64,000 nucleotides of DNA from Deltaproteobacteria bacterium (GTDB lineage Bacteria > Desulfobacterota > Desulfarculia > Desulfarculales > Desulfarculaceae): the NCBI GenBank assembly GCA_021811275.1, contig JAJZPI010000001.1, positions 1 to 64,000 of the forward strand, read 5' to 3'. Shown in pieces: positions 61,683 to 64,000 of the stretch; the first letter of the stretch is position 1; every line of letters starts with the position of its first letter. The notes under the pieces are model-generated. The model was not told the DNA's origin. It did not search any database and saw only the letters and a list, made by a program, of their open reading frames with translations. A program made the translations under genes and the position numbers.

Positions 61683-62663
61683 CTACTCCATGACCTTGAT
61701 GTATATCTTGGACCGCAGATCCTTGATCCACTCCTGAAAACGTTTCTCCATGGCCTCGTTTTCCAGTTTGGCCCTGACCTGCTCTTTGAGCTGGGACGAA
61801 GGCGCGGCGGCCGGGGCGGCGCCGCGTTCGATAAGCTGCATGACCACGTAGCCGGAGGGCACCCGGACGACGCCGCTGATGTCGCCGGGTTTGAGGTCCG
61901 CCAGGGCCGCGCGCATGGCGGGCAGCATGTCGGCCGAGGAAAGGGGGCCGATCTCGCCGCCCTGGGCCGCGCCCGGCCCCTGGGAATACTTTCGCGCCAG
62001 ATCGGCGAAGTCCGCGCCGCCCGCGGCCTGCTTGCGCAGATCCTCGGCGCGCTGCTTAATGGTCTGTTCCACCGCCGGGCTGGCCTCCTCGGAGACCTGA
62101 AGGAACAGGCCGCGGAAGCGCACCTGGTCGGTGCTGAAGGCCGAGCCGCCGCTGGCCTCCTGATAGGCCTTCTCCACCTGTTCGTTGCTGATGACCACCT
62201 TGCTCTTGACGTTGCGGTCCAGGAGCTTGTGCTTGATGATGTCCTTCTTGAGCTCCTCGCGGTACTCGTCCATGGTAAGGCCGCGCCGGCTGAGCTGGGC
62301 CACGAACTCATCCTCGCTCAGGTTGTTGGAGGTGCGCACCCTATCGATGAAGCGCTCCAACTCCTCTTTGCCCACGGTAATTTTCTCGCGCTGGACTTCC
62401 TGCTCGAATACCTTGTCCTCGATCAGGCGCTCCAGGGCCAGCCGCTGGAGTTGCTGGGGAGAGGGAGTCTGCTCTCCCGGACGGGTGGTGGCGGTCATCT
62501 GCTGCTCCAGGGTGCGCAGCATTTTCTCCACGTCAAGGGAGGTGATGACCTGATCGCCGACCACGGCCAGGACCCGGTTCACATCCTGGGCCCAGGAGCC
62601 GGAGGCGGTAAGAAGGATCAGGGATAAGAGCGCCGAGGTAAGGATACGGCGATGGGTTGTCAT
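61683..62663 (-). CDS. SurA-like periplasmic peptidyl-prolyl isomerase/chaperone
   Basis: A 326-residue exported protein with a signal peptide (ALLSLILLTASGSWAQ), a SurA N-terminal helical domain (VNRVLAVVGDQVITSLDVE) and one parvulin domain around DFADLARKYSQGPGAAQGGEIGPL. It would assist outer-membrane protein folding. ATG 62661 follows GAGGAGAC; the 424-residue track ORF extends falsely upstream. It follows another PpiC-type gene, as in many deltaproteobacterial mfd loci. Confidence 0.9.
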   Translation of the reverse strand: MTTHRRILTSALLSLILLTASGSWAQDVNRVLAVVGDQVITSLDVEKMLRTLEQQMTATTRPGEQTPSPQQLQRLALERLIEDKVFEQEVQREKITVGKEELERFIDRVRTSNNLSEDEFVAQLSRRGLTMDEYREELKKDIIKHKLLDRNVKSKVVISNEQVEKAYQEASGGSAFSTDQVRFRGLFLQVSEEASPAVEQTIKQRAEDLRKQAAGGADFADLARKYSQGPGAAQGGEIGPLSSADMLPAMRAALADLKPGDISGVVRVPSGYVVMQLIERGAAPAAAPSSQLKEQVRAKLENEAMEKRFQEWIKDLRSKIYIKVME

Positions 62664-62670
62664 AGTCTCC

Positions 62671-63663
62671 TCACTTGCCGAGCTTGCCGCTTTTTTCGAA
62701 GCGGGGATCAAACCAAATCTGGGCCTTGGCCCGCATCTCCTCGACCATGGAGGCGGCCATGGCCTCCTTTTTTTCGGCTGACAGACGCCGCTGAATCTCC
62801 TCCGCGGCCTGGGCCAGGTCCAGCTCCATGGCCAGCCGCTTGGCCAGGACCCGCACCACGTGAAAACCGTAGGGACTGGGCAGGGGCCCGGCCACCTTGC
62901 CCGGCTCCAGGGCGAAGACCTTGCTCTCCAACGCGGGGGGCATGTGTCCCCGCTCAAGCCAGCTGGGCTCGCCCTCGTCGGCCAGGGGAACCTCCAGCTC
63001 CGCCGCGACCAGGCTCATGTCATCGCCTTTGGCCACCCGGTCCTGGAGCTTCTGGGCCAGTTCCTTGGTGGGCATAAGCGCATGCTGGGCCAACACTTGC
63101 TCCTGCCGCTTGAACTGCGCGCGGTGCTCGTGATAGTAGGCGCGGACATCCTCGGCCGAGATATGGACCTGGGATGTCAGCAGCAGATCGAGGGTCTTCT
63201 GCACCAACAATTCCTGGGCCATCACCCGCCGCCAATCATAATATTCTATGCCCTGCGCGGCCAGGGTGCGTTCGAAGGCTTCCTCGGAGAGGCCCTTGCG
63301 CCGGGAAGCCTCCTCCCGGTCCATCTCCTCCGGTTCCAGCCGGATGCCCTTGGCCTGGGCCTCATCCAGGACCAGTTTACGCCTGACCATGGTTTCCAAC
63401 ACCGCTTGGCGCAGATGGGGAGTGAGCGCCGAGGGGTCGTTGCCCAGACCCATGAAGGCCATGCGTGACCGGAAGCTCTCCACGGTGATGGGTCCGTTGT
63501 TGACCGTGGCCACGTTGCTGCTGTGGTTGGGCTGGCCACAGGAAGACGCGGCGCAGACAACCGCCGTCAGCAGGACGCCTGCCAGCAGGCGCCGTGGGCG
63601 CGGGGTGGATCGCTGGCAACTGAGGGGGGGACGATACTCCATATAAGTAGTTTCAGTTAGCAT
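62671..63663 (-). CDS. PpiC-type peptidyl-prolyl isomerase, possible lipoprotein
   Basis: A protein of about 330 residues with an N-terminal hydrophobic segment ending in AASSCG (a weak lipobox), a SurA-like N-terminal domain (VNNGPITVESFRSRM) and a C-terminal parvulin domain (LADEGEPSWLERGHMPPALESKVFALEPG). ATG 63661-63663 overlaps the mfd stop by 11 nt; ATG 63642 is an alternative. It is in series with mfd and the SurA-like gene. Confidence 0.85.
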   Translation of the reverse strand: MLTETTYMEYRPPLSCQRSTPRPRRLLAGVLLTAVVCAASSCGQPNHSSNVATVNNGPITVESFRSRMAFMGLGNDPSALTPHLRQAVLETMVRRKLVLDEAQAKGIRLEPEEMDREEASRRKGLSEEAFERTLAAQGIEYYDWRRVMAQELLVQKTLDLLLTSQVHISAEDVRAYYHEHRAQFKRQEQVLAQHALMPTKELAQKLQDRVAKGDDMSLVAAELEVPLADEGEPSWLERGHMPPALESKVFALEPGKVAGPLPSPYGFHVVRVLAKRLAMELDLAQAAEEIQRRLSAEKKEAMAASMVEEMRAKAQIWFDPRFEKSGKLGK

Positions 63664-64000
63664 TTCCGCCCAGATATTGCAAGAAGTCCCTGGCCTGGGC
63701 CAGGGCCGGCGCTCCGGCCTTGAGCCTGAGCGAGACCCGGCCGTCGGGGTAGACCTTGACATCCTGGGGACGGCGCTCGGCCAGGCCCAGGAGCAGATCC
63801 AGGTTCAGGCGGGCCTCGTGGGTGAAGTGCACCTGCATCTGCTGGGCGTTCAGGTCCAGCCGGGTGGCCCAGAGCCGGCGCAGAAGCGACTTGAGCCCCA
63901 CCGCCGCGACGAGGTGATTGGCCGGCTCGGGCAGTGGGCCGAAACGGTCCTCCATCTCCCTGGTCACGGCCTCAAGGTCGGCCTGGGCCCGAACCAGGCT
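63653..64000 (-). CDS. mfd: Transcription-repair coupling factor Mfd, C-terminal fragment
   Basis: The C-terminal about 115 residues of Mfd (TREMEDRFGPLPEPANHLV, then a small alpha/beta fold, ending LGGNAN). The gene continues beyond the right edge on the minus strand. Mfd removes RNA polymerase stalled at lesions and recruits UvrA. The stop overlaps the next gene. Confidence 0.9.
   Translation of the reverse strand, partial: SLVRAQADLEAVTREMEDRFGPLPEPANHLVAAVGLKSLLRRLWATRLDLNAQQMQVHFTHEARLNLDLLLGLAERRPQDVKVYPDGRVSLRLKAGAPALAQARDFLQYLGGNAN

Overview
The window is a 64 kb stretch of a GC-rich bacterial chromosome. The gene content and arrangement (mfd next to two SurA/PpiC foldases and trpS, ftsEX next to an EnvC-like protein, CtpA and a divergent deacetylase, NtrC-type two-component genes, cytochrome bd, a Liv/PaaK gene block, and a tmRNA tag reading ADDYAYAVAA) suggest a deltaproteobacterial lineage (Desulfobacterota, perhaps a Desulfarculales-like anaerobe). 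That assignment is inference; no 16S rRNA gene is present. The only RNA gene I can support is tmRNA. I saw no tRNA, rRNA or CRISPR array.

Layout. 0-7.8 kb: rpsU, a patatin-like lipase, rarA, a small convergent gene, pgi, and a histidine kinase/NtrC-type regulator pair. 7.8-10.5 kb: an accessory island with a strikingly AT-rich ApeA-like HEPN defence gene and a DUF3089 secreted hydrolase. The hydrolase is bracketed by a 63-bp direct repeat of the 3' end of the neighbouring helicase gene. 10.5-20.5 kb: Ski2-like helicase, uppP, DUF374 acyltransferase, LUD protein, OsmC, EF-hand protein, cbiB, metallophosphoesterase, pgpA, Fur-family regulator. 20.5-27.6 kb: envelope and division cluster on the minus strand (TolC-like, ftsE, ftsX, envC-like, ctpA, divergent deacetylase). 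27.6-36.1 kb: two divergent surface-glycan blocks. The left block has a TPR protein, a degenerate AP-fold-like protein and a GT2 lacking DxD. The right block has a GT-C-like membrane protein, gmd, a DPM1-like GT2 and a flippase-like membrane protein, followed by two small downstream genes. 36-43 kb: DUF2461, TSUP exporter, DUF202-like protein, a GT2 fused to an LptC-like domain, a gene-free block packed with perfect hairpins, rlpA and an IHF/HU gene. 43-49 kb: tmRNA, a decayed region, a degenerate acetyl-CoA-synthetase-like protein coupled to an AcuC-like deacetylase, and thiE-thiM. 49-60 kb: cydAB, then livHMGF-gntR-paaK-livK and an Old Yellow Enzyme homologue. 60-64 kb: a cysteine-rich YkgJ-like gene with no ordinary start codon (absent from the ORF track), trpS, a small membrane protein, two peptidyl-prolyl isomerases and the 3' end of mfd.

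How the genes work together. Several sets are clearly coupled by 1-11 nt overlaps: ftsE/ftsX/envC-like, ctpA/deacetylase, the deacetylase AcuC/AMP-ligase pair, livH/M/G/F/gntR, trpS/YkgJ-like, and mfd/PpiC. The Liv block carries its own GntR regulator. A promoter upstream of livH is followed at the predicted start site by a perfect GTATACTGTATAC palindrome, which suggests an autoregulated uptake and CoA-activation module for an aromatic acid.

The most unusual items are the ApeA-like island, the GT2-LptC fusion, the catalytic-residue-deficient Acs homologue paired with AcuC, the hairpin array at 41.08-41.49 kb, and the hidden Cys-rich gene after trpS. Start codons and functions were read by eye; no database search was run.
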